Of a DNA stretch of 64,000 bases, positions 43,861 through 51,487 are shown piece after piece (the first letter of the stretch is position 1; each line of letters starts with the position of its first letter). Origin of the DNA: Dactylosporangium vinaceum (GTDB lineage Bacteria; Actinomycetota; Actinomycetes; Mycobacteriales; Micromonosporaceae). A program made the translations under genes and the position numbers. Location of the stretch: NCBI RefSeq assembly GCF_019904175.1, contig NZ_CP061913.1, positions 7,688,001 to 7,752,000 on the forward strand. The letters are read 5' to 3'. The notes below the pieces were generated by a model. That model had not been told where the DNA came from and did no database searches. It saw nothing but the letters and a program-made list of their open reading frames with translations.

Positions 43861-45063
43861 ATGGCTGTCGCGGTCGGAGTCGATGTGGCCAAGGAACTGC
43901 ACTGGGCCGCCATCGTGCACACCGAGACCGGGAAACTGCTGGCCAGCTGCAAGGTAGCCAACGAACCGGCGGCGATCCATGAGTTGATCGACCAGATCCA
44001 CGCGGCCGAGGGCGATCACGGCCCGGCGACGGTCGCGATCGACGTACTCGGCGGGATCGCCGGGCTGTTGCAGGTCATGCTCAGCGACGCCGGCTTGGAC
44101 CTGGTCCACGTATCCGGGCTGGCAGTCAACCGGGCCCGGCGGGCCACCCGCGGTGGCGAGCACAAGTCGGATCCGCGCGATGCCAAGGTGATCGCCGATC
44201 AGATCCGGCTGCGCCGCGAGGAACTGCGCCCGGTCACCACCGACACCGACGCCGATGCCGAACTGCGGCTGCTGGCCGGACGCCGCCGGGAGCTCGTGGT
44301 CGATCAGACCCGCCGCATCGCACGGCTGCGGGACCTGCTCGCCTCGATCCATCCCGGCCTCGAACGCGTGCTCGACCCGACCAACAAAGCCGATGCCGCA
44401 CTGCTGGCCCGCTATGTCACCCCGGCCGAAATCCGCCGCGCCGGCCGCAACCGGATCATCACCTACCTGCGCACCACCGGCCGGCACAACACCGCCGTCA
44501 TCACGGCCTTGGCCGACAAAGCCCTGACCGCCGCAACCGGGCAGCACCTCACGGTGCCCGGCGAGGCAGTCGCTGCCAACATCGTGCGTGACCTCGCCCG
44601 CGAGGTGCTCGCCGGCCGCGACAAACTCGCCGCGATCGACGCCCGGCTCGCCGAGGCGCTCACCCGCCACCCTGACGCGGCCCTCGTCCAGTCCCTGCCC
44701 GGGATGGGGGCCACCCTGACCGCCGAGTTCCTCGCCGTGGCAGGCGGCATCAGCCGATTCGCCAGCGGCAACCAGCTCGCCTCCGCAGCCGGACTCGCCC
44801 CCGTGCTGCAACAATCCGGCAAGATGCACTACCTGCGCCGCGCCAACGCCGGCGACAAAACCCTCAAACGCATCTTCTACCAATCGGCGTTCTGCGCCCT
44901 GCAACGAGACCCGGCCAGCCGCGCCTTCTACGACCGCAAACGAGCCGAAGGAAAGCGGCACCACCAAGCCCTCATCGCCCTGGCCCGCCGACGCATCAAC
45001 GTCCTGCACGCCATCCTGCGCACCCGGCAGCCCTACCAAGCAAACTTTGCTCTCGCCTCTTGA
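43861..45063 (+). CDS. IS110-family transposase (DEDD recombinase)
   Basis: This 400-residue protein has an N-terminal RuvC-like DEDD domain with Asp8 in VGVDVAKE, Asp61 in VAIDVLGG and the SDPRDAK pair Asp104/Asp107. The second position is Asp and not Glu, a variant seen in an actinobacterial IS110 subgroup. A coiled-coil middle follows, and then the C-terminal Transposase_20 domain with SLPGMGATLTAEFLA, QLASAAGLAP and AGDKTLKRIFYQSA. The enzyme would act as a dimer guided by an element-coded bridge RNA to join the IS ends to a target core. ATG at 43861 has GAAGGGAG upstream; ATG at 43843 is an alternative. The stop lies nine bases before the inferred right end. The gene looks intact, so the element may still be active. 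Confidence 0.93.
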   Translation: MAVAVGVDVAKELHWAAIVHTETGKLLASCKVANEPAAIHELIDQIHAAEGDHGPATVAIDVLGGIAGLLQVMLSDAGLDLVHVSGLAVNRARRATRGGEHKSDPRDAKVIADQIRLRREELRPVTTDTDADAELRLLAGRRRELVVDQTRRIARLRDLLASIHPGLERVLDPTNKADAALLARYVTPAEIRRAGRNRIITYLRTTGRHNTAVITALADKALTAATGQHLTVPGEAVAANIVRDLAREVLAGRDKLAAIDARLAEALTRHPDAALVQSLPGMGATLTAEFLAVAGGISRFASGNQLASAAGLAPVLQQSGKMHYLRRANAGDKTLKRIFYQSAFCALQRDPASRAFYDRKRAEGKRHHQALIALARRRINVLHAILRTRQPYQANFALAS

Positions 45064-45071
45064 CTCAGACA

Positions 45072-46808
45072 TTAGGCTGCGGCCTCCTGCTCCGTCAGCT
45101 GGGACAGGACGATCTCGCGGTAGGTCTCGTTGTCGGTCATCAGTTCCTCGTGGGTGCCGGTGCCCACGACGCGGCCCTCGTCGAGCACGACGATGCGGTC
45201 GGCGTCGCGGATGGTGCTGACCCGCTGGGCCACGATGACGACCGTCGCGTCGGCGATCTCGCGGCGCAGGGCCTCGCGCAGGGCGGCGTCGGTGGCGTAG
45301 TCCAGGGCGGAGAAGGAGTCGTCGAACAGGTACACCTCGGGCCGGGCGACGAGCGTCCGGGCGATCGCCAGCCGCTGCCGCTGCCCGCCGGAGACGTTCG
45401 TGCCGCCCTGCGCGATCGGCGCGCCGAGGGCCTCGGGCATGGCCCGGACGAAGTCGGCCGCCTGCGCCACCTCGAGGGCCTGCCACAGCTCGTCGTCGGT
45501 GGCGTCGGGCCGCCCGTAGCGCAGGTTGCTGGCGACGGTACCGGAGAAGAGGTAAGGCTTCTGGGGAACCATGCTGACCGTGCGGGCCAGCAGTGCCGGC
45601 TCGATGCGCCGGACGTCGACGCCGTCGACCAGGACGGTGCCGCCGGTCGCGTCGAAGAGCCGGGGCACCAGGTTGAGCAGTGTCGTCTTGCCCGCACCGG
45701 TGCTGCCGATGATCGCCGTGGTCTGGCCCGGGTGGGCGACGAGGTCGACGCCGGACAGGACCGCGGACTCGGCGCCCGGGTAGTGGAACGACACGCCGCG
45801 CAGCTCCAGCTCCCCGTGTTCGCCCAGGCTGGTGACCGGGTCGGCGGGGGCCTTGACGCTCGACTCGGCGCCCAGCACCTCCTGGATGCGCTCGGCGCAG
45901 ACCTCGGCCCGCGGGATCATGACGAACATGAACGTCGCCATCATCACCGACATGAGGATCTGCATGAGGTAGCTGAGGAACGCGGTGAGCGCGCCGATCT
46001 CCATGCCGCCGGTGTCGATGCGCTTCGCGCCGAACCAGAGCACGAGGATGCTGGAGGCGTTGACGACGAGCATGACGGTCGGGAACATCAGCGACATCAG
46101 CCGGCCGACGGCGAGGGACACGTCGCGCAGCTCCCCGTTGGTCTTCTCGAACCGGACCCGCTCGTGCTCGTCGCGGACGAACGCGCGGATGACCCGGATG
46201 CCGGTGATCTGCTCGCGGATGACGCGGTTGACCAGGTCGATGCGGACCTGCATGAGCCGGAACAGGGGCCGCATGCGCACGACGATCAGCGAGATGATCC
46301 CGATCAGGACCGGCACGACGACGAGCAGCAGCCCGGACAGCGGCACGTCCTGGTTGAGGGCCAGGATGATGCCCCCGACGCACATGATCGGCGCCGAGAC
46401 CATCAGCGTGAACGTCATCAGGACCAGCATCTGGACCTGCTGGATGTCGTTCGTGGTGCGGGTGATCAGGGACGGGGCGCCGAGCTCGCCGACCTCGCGG
46501 GCGGAGAGCTCCTGGACCTTCGCGAACAGCCCGGCCCGCACGTCACGGCCGAGCGCCATGGCGGTGCGGGCGCCGTAGAAGACCGCGGCGGCCGAGCAGA
46601 CGATCTGCAGCAGGGAGACGGCCAGCATCCAGCCGCCGTACTCCACGATGTAGCCGGTGTCGCCGGTGACGACGCCGTTGTCGATGATGTCGGCGTTGAG
46701 GGTCGGCAGGTAGAGCGTGGCGAGCGTCTGCACCAGCTGCAGCAGCACCACCAGGGTGATCGGCCCGCGGTAGGGCCGAAGGTACGTTCGCAGCAGTCGG
46801 ATCAGCAT
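45072..46808 (-). CDS. ABC exporter half-transporter 1 (fused TMD-NBD)
   Basis: This 578-residue protein has six membrane helices in the exporter domain (LLRTYLRPYRGPITLVVLLQ to about 320), with SREVGELGAPSLITRTTNDI-type intracellular elements and the coupling segment IREQITGIRVIRAFVRDE. The nucleotide-binding domain has Walker A GSTGAGKTT, Q-loop MVPQKPYLFSGTV, signature NVSGGQRQRLAIART, Walker B VYLFDDSFSALDYATD and the VAQRVSTI H-loop region with Gln for His. The Walker B aspartate is followed by Asp, where the catalytic Glu is expected, so this protein probably carries the degenerate site of a heterodimer with half-transporter 2. It lies four bases behind the TetR gene. Its TAA stop overlaps the IS110 right core. 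Confidence 0.92.
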   Translation of the reverse strand: MLIRLLRTYLRPYRGPITLVVLLQLVQTLATLYLPTLNADIIDNGVVTGDTGYIVEYGGWMLAVSLLQIVCSAAAVFYGARTAMALGRDVRAGLFAKVQELSAREVGELGAPSLITRTTNDIQQVQMLVLMTFTLMVSAPIMCVGGIILALNQDVPLSGLLLVVVPVLIGIISLIVVRMRPLFRLMQVRIDLVNRVIREQITGIRVIRAFVRDEHERVRFEKTNGELRDVSLAVGRLMSLMFPTVMLVVNASSILVLWFGAKRIDTGGMEIGALTAFLSYLMQILMSVMMATFMFVMIPRAEVCAERIQEVLGAESSVKAPADPVTSLGEHGELELRGVSFHYPGAESAVLSGVDLVAHPGQTTAIIGSTGAGKTTLLNLVPRLFDATGGTVLVDGVDVRRIEPALLARTVSMVPQKPYLFSGTVASNLRYGRPDATDDELWQALEVAQAADFVRAMPEALGAPIAQGGTNVSGGQRQRLAIARTLVARPEVYLFDDSFSALDYATDAALREALRREIADATVVIVAQRVSTIRDADRIVVLDEGRVVGTGTHEELMTDNETYREIVLSQLTEQEAAA

Positions 46809-46812
46809 CGTC

Positions 46813-47421
46813 TCAGGCTTCTCCAGGGTCGGGTGGGGTCAGGAGGCCGTCGAGCAGGACGGCCACGATGTCGTCGGGTGTCAGGTCCTCGTCGGGCAGC
46901 ATGCCCCGCGTCGAGATCCCGATCAGGGCGAACAGCAGTCCGGCGGCTGTTTCCGGGCTGCGTCGCAGCAGGTGCCGGTCGGGCTCGATCAGCCGCGCGA
47001 CGGCGGCGGTGAGCTGCCGGCGGCCCTCCATGAGGGCGGCCATGGGCGACTCGTCGGGCGGAAACTGCATGGTGCGCACGAGCATCATCAGCGGGATCGA
47101 GGCCTCGATCCGCCGGATCATGATCGCGGCCGCGTCGCGCAGCCGCTGCCGCAGGTCCGCGGCGGGGTCGATGGCCGACAGGGCCAGCAGCATCGGCGCC
47201 GGGTCGAACGCGTGCCGCAGGGTCGCGGCGAGCAGCGACGCCTTGTCGGGGAAGACGCCGAAGATGGTGCCCTCGGCGACCCCGGCGGCCTCGGCGATCT
47301 GCCGGGTGGTGACTGTCGCGCCGTGGGTCATCAGCAGCGGCAGCGTGGCGGCGATGAGTGCCGCGCGCCGCTCGTCGGGGGCGAGCGCGGGCACCCGCCG
47401 CCGCCGGGTCTCAGCGTTCAC
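46813..47421 (-). CDS. TetR/AcrR family transcriptional regulator
   Basis: This 202-residue protein has an N-terminal helix-turn-helix (RRAALIAATLPLLMTHGATVT, then TRQIAEAAGVAEGTIFGVFPDK). A helical ligand-binding domain follows, with a C-terminal YP-like dimer helix. TetR regulators usually repress an adjacent exporter and release DNA when they bind the exported drug. The ABC half-transporter gene starts four bases after its stop, so they form one operon. Start is GTG at 47421. A partially symmetric operator (47436-47451) overlaps the expected promoter just upstream, which fits autoregulation. Confidence 0.9.
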   Translation of the reverse strand: MNAETRRRRVPALAPDERRAALIAATLPLLMTHGATVTTRQIAEAAGVAEGTIFGVFPDKASLLAATLRHAFDPAPMLLALSAIDPAADLRQRLRDAAAIMIRRIEASIPLMMLVRTMQFPPDESPMAALMEGRRQLTAAVARLIEPDRHLLRRSPETAAGLLFALIGISTRGMLPDEDLTPDDIVAVLLDGLLTPPDPGEA

Positions 47422-47435
47422 GGGGCAACTGTAAT

Positions 47436-47451
47436 GAGCGAGCACTCACTC
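47436..47451. promoter_or_regulatory. TetR-type operator
   Basis: GAGCGAG (47436-47442) and CTCACTC (47445-47451) are inverted with one mismatch around CA. The sequence is like the TGAGTGAG-type operators of AcrR-group repressors and lies 15 bp before the TetR start. Confidence 0.6.
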
Positions 47452-47579
47452 GGACAACCGAATTTGACGATCGCGTGACGAAATACTCACAGCAACTCTG
47501 TTGCAACACCCTGTGATCGGGCCGCGCAACTGCGCCTGCACACGATGATCGGACTAGCGTCATTGAGAGGAACGGTGCG

Positions 47580-48764
47580 ATGCGCGACGTCGACGAGGAA
47601 GCCCGGCTCTCGGCCCTGTACAGCTACGGCGTGCTCGACACGCCGCGCCCGAAGCCCCTGGACGAGCTCACGCAGCTCGGCTCGTCGGTCTTCGACACCA
47701 CCATGTCGACAGTCACCCTCGTCGACCGGGAGCGGCAGTGGTTCGCCGGCCGGACCGGCCTCACGTCCGACGAGACCCCCCGGTCCATGTCGTTCTGCGC
47801 CGAGACGATCCCGACCCGCACGACGCTCGTCGTGTCCGACGCCCGGGCCGACGCGCACTTCCGCGACTACCCCAACGTCACCGGCGAGCCGCACATCCGC
47901 TTCTACGCCGGTGCGCCGCTGATCGACGACGACGGGTTCGTGCTCGGCACGTTCTGCGTCAAGGACGACCGCCCCGGCGATCTCGGCCCCCGCCAGCAGG
48001 AGGCCCTCGAAACCCTCGCCCGGCAGGCGGGCGGGCACCTGTCGCTCATGCGCAGCCGGCTCATGCTGGCCGAGCTCGGCGACGAGCTGGCCCGCGCGAC
48101 CCAGCGGGAGGAGGACCTGGTCGCCACCATCTCGCACGAACTGCGCACACCCGTCACCGCCATTCAGGGCTACCTCGAGCTCCTGGCCGAGGACGAGGGC
48201 CTGGCCGGGTACGACCGCCTGGTCGAGCCCATCTACCGCAACGGCCAGCGCCTCGTGGGCATGGTCGACCACCTGCTCACCGGCACCCGCCCGGTCGACG
48301 CGCCGCTGCTGCTGCACCGCAGCCCGGCCGAGCTGCACCTGGTCCTCAACGCCGCGGTGCAGGCCAACGCCGCGCTGGCCGAGCCGCGCGGGGTCGAGGT
48401 CGCGGTGGAGCGCCCGACCGAGGCGTCGGTGGTCTCGGTCGACATCGCCCGGATCACCCAGGCCGTGCAGCAGCTGGTGCGCAACGCGATCCTGTTCACC
48501 CCGGCCGGCGGCAAGGTCACCCTGCGGGTCGTCTACGCCCCGGTCCCGGCGATCGAGGTCAGCGACACCGGCGTCGGCATCCCGGCCGACGAGCTGCCCT
48601 ACGTCTTCCAGCGCTTCTTCCGCGGCCGCCACGCCCGCCGCCAGGCCGTCCCCGGCGTCGGCCTGGGCCTGCACATCGCCCAGGAGGCGGTCGCCGCCCA
48701 CGGCGGGCGGATCACGCTGAGCTCGGCCGGCAACGGGACCACCGCGCGCCTGACCCTGCCGTAA
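47580..48764 (+). CDS. Soluble GAF-domain histidine kinase
   Basis: This 394-residue protein has a GAF sensor (about 20-150, with FAGRTGLTSDETPRSMSFCA and FYAGAPLIDDDGFVLGTFCV, the pattern of a common GAF-kinase group). A HisKA domain follows with the phospho-acceptor ISHELRTPVTAIQGYLEL and then a HATPase with NAILFTPAGGKV, VSDTGVGIPADEL and GVGLGLHIAQE. It has no membrane segment. No response regulator is encoded next to it, so it is an orphan kinase. The ATG at 47580 follows GAGAGGAA. The gene is divergent from the TetR gene with 158 bp between the two. Confidence 0.9.
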   Translation: MRDVDEEARLSALYSYGVLDTPRPKPLDELTQLGSSVFDTTMSTVTLVDRERQWFAGRTGLTSDETPRSMSFCAETIPTRTTLVVSDARADAHFRDYPNVTGEPHIRFYAGAPLIDDDGFVLGTFCVKDDRPGDLGPRQQEALETLARQAGGHLSLMRSRLMLAELGDELARATQREEDLVATISHELRTPVTAIQGYLELLAEDEGLAGYDRLVEPIYRNGQRLVGMVDHLLTGTRPVDAPLLLHRSPAELHLVLNAAVQANAALAEPRGVEVAVERPTEASVVSVDIARITQAVQQLVRNAILFTPAGGKVTLRVVYAPVPAIEVSDTGVGIPADELPYVFQRFFRGRHARRQAVPGVGLGLHIAQEAVAAHGGRITLSSAGNGTTARLTLP

Positions 48765-48795
48765 GTTTCACGCGTCGTGCCTGCATTTCCATAGT

Positions 48796-48829
48796 TGTCA
48801 CCGTCGATTGTTTGCCTTTCGGCGGTGAC
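48796..48829 (+). terminator. Hairpin between the kinase and AA10 genes
   Basis: GTCACCG (48796-48802) pairs with CGGTGAC (48823-48829) around a 20-nt loop in the 136-bp spacer. It may end the kinase transcript. Confidence 0.4.
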
Positions 48830-48900
48830 GCCGACCACACTGCGCCTACCTCGTGGGAGCCGAGCAACTCTGCCGCGCCCCGAACTCGAGGAGGTACCCC

Positions 48901-50061
48901 TTGGCAAGGATCGCCAGAGGCGCGCTGTGGCCCACCGTGGTCGCCGCCGCTTCACTCGTCGCGGCCGTCCTGGTCGCACCCGGCACCGCGCAGGCCCACG
49001 GCGTCGCGCTCGTCCCGGGCAGCCGCACCTATCTGTGTTACGTCGACAGCCTGCAGGCCAACGGCACGATCGCGCCGACGAACCCGGCGTGCGCCGACGC
49101 GGTGGCCCAGGGCGGCCAGCAGCCGCTCTACGACTGGTTCGGGGTCCTGCGCTCCGACGCGGGCGGGCGCACCACCGGCTACATCAACGACGGCGAGATC
49201 TGCGGCGCCGGCACCACGAAGTACGCCGCGTACAACGCCGCCCGCACCGACTGGCCCACGACCCACCTGACGTCGGGCGCGTCGATCCAGCTGCACTACA
49301 GCAACTGGGCCGCGCACCCCGGCACGTTCCGGCTCTACGTCACCAAGAACGGCTGGGACCCGACGAGCCCGCTGAAGTGGTCGGACCTCGAGTCGTTCGG
49401 GAGCGTCACCGACCCGCCGCAGTCCGGCGGGCCCGGCGGCCTGAACTACTACTACTGGAACCAGACGCTGCCCACCGGCAAGAGCGGGCGGCACATCCTG
49501 TACATCCAATGGGTCCGCTCGGACAGCCAGGAGAACTTCTTCAGCTGCTCCGACGTCGTCTTCGACGGCGGCAACGGCGAGGTGACAGGGGTCAAGGGCA
49601 ACAACCCGAGCACCTCCCCGTCGGCCTCGCGCTCGGCCTCGGCGTCCGCCTCACCGTCGCGGTCCGCGTCCGCCTCGGCGTCGGCCTCGCGCTCGGTGTC
49701 CTCGTCGCCCTCCCGGTCGGCCTCGTCGTCGCCGAGCACCGGTGGCGGCGGCAGCGGGTGCTCCGCGACCTGGGCGCTGCAGCCGAGCAACTGGGCCGGG
49801 CACTTCCAGGTGAACGTCACGGTGAAGAACAACGGCACGGCCACCCTCAACGGCTGGACCGTCCGCTGGACGTACACCGGCGGGCAGGGCTTCGACGGCG
49901 CGCCCTGGAACGGCACGCTCACCGCGCAGCCACCGAATCCGGCGGTGACGAACGTCGACTGGAACAAGGTGCTCGGACCCAACGCCACGACGTCGTTCGG
50001 CTTCAACGCCACCGGGACCGCACCGGCCACCGCACCCACGCTGACCTGCACCAGCCCCTGA
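48901..50061 (+). CDS. Secreted AA10 lytic polysaccharide monooxygenase with CBM2
   Basis: The precursor has 386 residues. The signal peptide ends in GTAQA and is followed directly by His, which is required at the new N-terminus to form the copper-binding histidine brace. The second ligand is probably the His in NWAAHPGTFRLYVTKNGWDP. The catalytic domain spans about 200 residues and contains SFSCSDVVF-like cysteines near its end. A 50-residue linker made almost only of Ser, Ala, Arg and Pro joins it to a family 2 carbohydrate-binding module (CSATWALQPSNWAGHFQVNV to LTC). Such enzymes oxidatively cut cellulose or chitin; the CBM2 favours cellulose. The TTG at 48901 has GAGGAGG at six bases, so the longer start at 48853 is unlikely. 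Confidence 0.9.
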   Translation: MARIARGALWPTVVAAASLVAAVLVAPGTAQAHGVALVPGSRTYLCYVDSLQANGTIAPTNPACADAVAQGGQQPLYDWFGVLRSDAGGRTTGYINDGEICGAGTTKYAAYNAARTDWPTTHLTSGASIQLHYSNWAAHPGTFRLYVTKNGWDPTSPLKWSDLESFGSVTDPPQSGGPGGLNYYYWNQTLPTGKSGRHILYIQWVRSDSQENFFSCSDVVFDGGNGEVTGVKGNNPSTSPSASRSASASASPSRSASASASASRSVSSSPSRSASSSPSTGGGGSGCSATWALQPSNWAGHFQVNVTVKNNGTATLNGWTVRWTYTGGQGFDGAPWNGTLTAQPPNPAVTNVDWNKVLGPNATTSFGFNATGTAPATAPTLTCTSP

Positions 50062-50119
50062 TCATCCCCGTACGGCGGCGCCCGCACCCCGGGCGCCGCC
50101 CCGACATTTCGAGGTCCTC

Positions 50120-50950
50120 GTGACGCACTCGCCTTCCGGCGGCACCCGTGTCCGGCACGCCGCCGCCCCGCCGAACCTCGACCCGCCGCCGGAGGAGCCC
50201 CGCCGCAGCGGTACCGGTGGTCTCGCCCCGAAGTGGCGCTACGCCATCGGGTTCGTGGCCATCGTCGCCGTGATCGGGGCGATCGTGTTCGTCACGCAGC
50301 AGGGCGACCCTCCCCCGCCGCCGGCCGAGACCGTGCACAGCGTCGAGGGGGCGCTGGGCAACCGGCAGGCGGCGACGCTGGAGGTGCAGAGCGGGGCCGA
50401 GTCCGTGATCATCCACGCGGAGCCGCTCGACCAGCTGCTGTACCGGGCCTCGACGCTGCCCGGCAGCAAGGTCGCGCCGGTCGCCGGGGAGAACGGGGAC
50501 ACGGTGCAGCTGTCGCTGACCGGCACCGAGATCGCCGGGCAGGCGACGGTCCACGTGTATCTCAACGACAAGGTCAAGTGGACGCTCACGCTGGCCGGCG
50601 GCGGGCTGCGCCAGGTCGTCGACTTCGCCAACGGCCACCTCACCGGGATCGAGGTCAAGGCCGGCGTGCAGGAGCTCGACGTGACGGTCCCGAAGGCCGA
50701 GGGCACGATGAACATCCACGTCGGCGGGGTCGGGCGGCTCGCCGTGCACGCCCCCACCGGCATCCCGGCCCAGCTGACCCTGGCCGACAAGGGCACCGTC
50801 GGCGAGGTCCGCCTCGACGACAAGGTCACCAAGAACGTGTCCGGCCCCGCGGTGATGGCGACGGCCCCCGACTACGCGAGCGCCGCCGACCGCTACGCGC
50901 TGCAGGTCGACACGGCCGCGGCCGCGGTCTCGGTGGACCGCCGGCCGTAG
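50120..50950 (+). CDS. Membrane-anchored protein with beta-rich outer domain
   Basis: This 276-residue protein has a Pro-rich cytoplasmic tail of about 38 residues, one membrane helix (41-60) and an outer domain of regular short strands (for example ATLEVQSGAESVIIHAE, ATVHVYLNDKVKWTLTLAGG, GIEVKAGVQELDVTVPKAEG and MNIHVGGVGRLAVHAP). This ladder resembles DUF4097-like putative adhesins, which form a beta-helix, but the match is by pattern only. GTG start at 50120. The gene follows the AA10 gene by 58 bp on the same strand and converges on the next gene four bases away. Function is unknown. Confidence 0.65.
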   Translation: MTHSPSGGTRVRHAAAPPNLDPPPEEPRRSGTGGLAPKWRYAIGFVAIVAVIGAIVFVTQQGDPPPPPAETVHSVEGALGNRQAATLEVQSGAESVIIHAEPLDQLLYRASTLPGSKVAPVAGENGDTVQLSLTGTEIAGQATVHVYLNDKVKWTLTLAGGGLRQVVDFANGHLTGIEVKAGVQELDVTVPKAEGTMNIHVGGVGRLAVHAPTGIPAQLTLADKGTVGEVRLDDKVTKNVSGPAVMATAPDYASAADRYALQVDTAAAAVSVDRRP

Positions 50951-50954
50951 CGGG

Positions 50955-51458
50955 CTACTGCACCGACTGCCGCCACAGTGCGGCGCCGGGCGACATCCGG
51001 CGCCGCACCAGGCGGTAGGAGACGAAGTGCAGCCACCCGGCCAGCGGCAGCTCGACGGCGAACGCGGTGGCCAGGCTGATCCACCGGTCGGGGCCGGACG
51101 CGGTCATGATGTCGAACCAGGCGTCACAGGACAGCAGCGTCCCGCTCACCAGCGCGGCGAGGACGACGATCTGCCGCCGCCGCAGCGCCGCCCAGGCCGT
51201 GACCGCGAGGGCGACCGCGAGGGCGGCGTCGAACCCGACCCAGGTCAGGTCCCAGTTCCCGGCGAGGTACTGCGGCGGCAGCCGGATCGCGAGCGCGATC
51301 ATCCACGGGATCATCAGCACACTCGCCACACCGATCACGATGACGAACCGCCGCCGCGCCCGTTCGTTGCCCGGCCGGGTCCGCAGTGCCGCCAGCCGCC
51401 GGGCCAGCTCCTCGCGCTCCTGCGGGCTCATGGCCAGCAGCTGGGCGTCCTCGATCAC
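50955..51458 (-). CDS. Four-helix membrane protein of unknown function
   Basis: This 167-residue protein begins with a charged amphipathic segment (SPQEREELARRLAALRTRPG). Four predicted membrane helices follow (about 38-58, 72-92, 97-113 and 127-150), with a DAWFDIMTAS segment between helices three and four. I do not recognise the family precisely; many actinobacteria code for similar short proteins. The GTG at 51458 was chosen because GGAGG lies just upstream, although very close; an ATG at 51431 is an alternative. It starts 29 bp behind the six-hairpin-like gene on the same strand and may be co-transcribed with it. Confidence 0.6.
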   Translation of the reverse strand: MIEDAQLLAMSPQEREELARRLAALRTRPGNERARRRFVIVIGVASVLMIPWMIALAIRLPPQYLAGNWDLTWVGFDAALAVALAVTAWAALRRRQIVVLAALVSGTLLSCDAWFDIMTASGPDRWISLATAFAVELPLAGWLHFVSYRLVRRRMSPGAALWRQSVQ

Positions 51459-51487
51459 CCCTCCGACGATACGTCGGCGCCCCGCGG

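Larger units (their letters stand above)
43637..45072 (+). mobile_element. IS110-family insertion sequence, 1,436 bp
   Basis: The boundaries are inferred from the CAT repeated at 43634-43636 and 45070-45072 and from restored gene overlap when the segment is removed. The element holds a 224-bp non-coding left end with three stem-loops, one DEDD transposase gene and a right end of only nine bases beyond the transposase stop. No terminal inverted repeats are seen, as expected for the IS110 group. It lies on the opposite strand to the ABC genes it separates. Confidence 0.75.

Noticed and set aside
49615..49740. Ser/Ala-rich repeat in the AA10 gene as a mobile repeat
   Set aside because: This is an ordinary low-complexity linker between a catalytic domain and CBM2.
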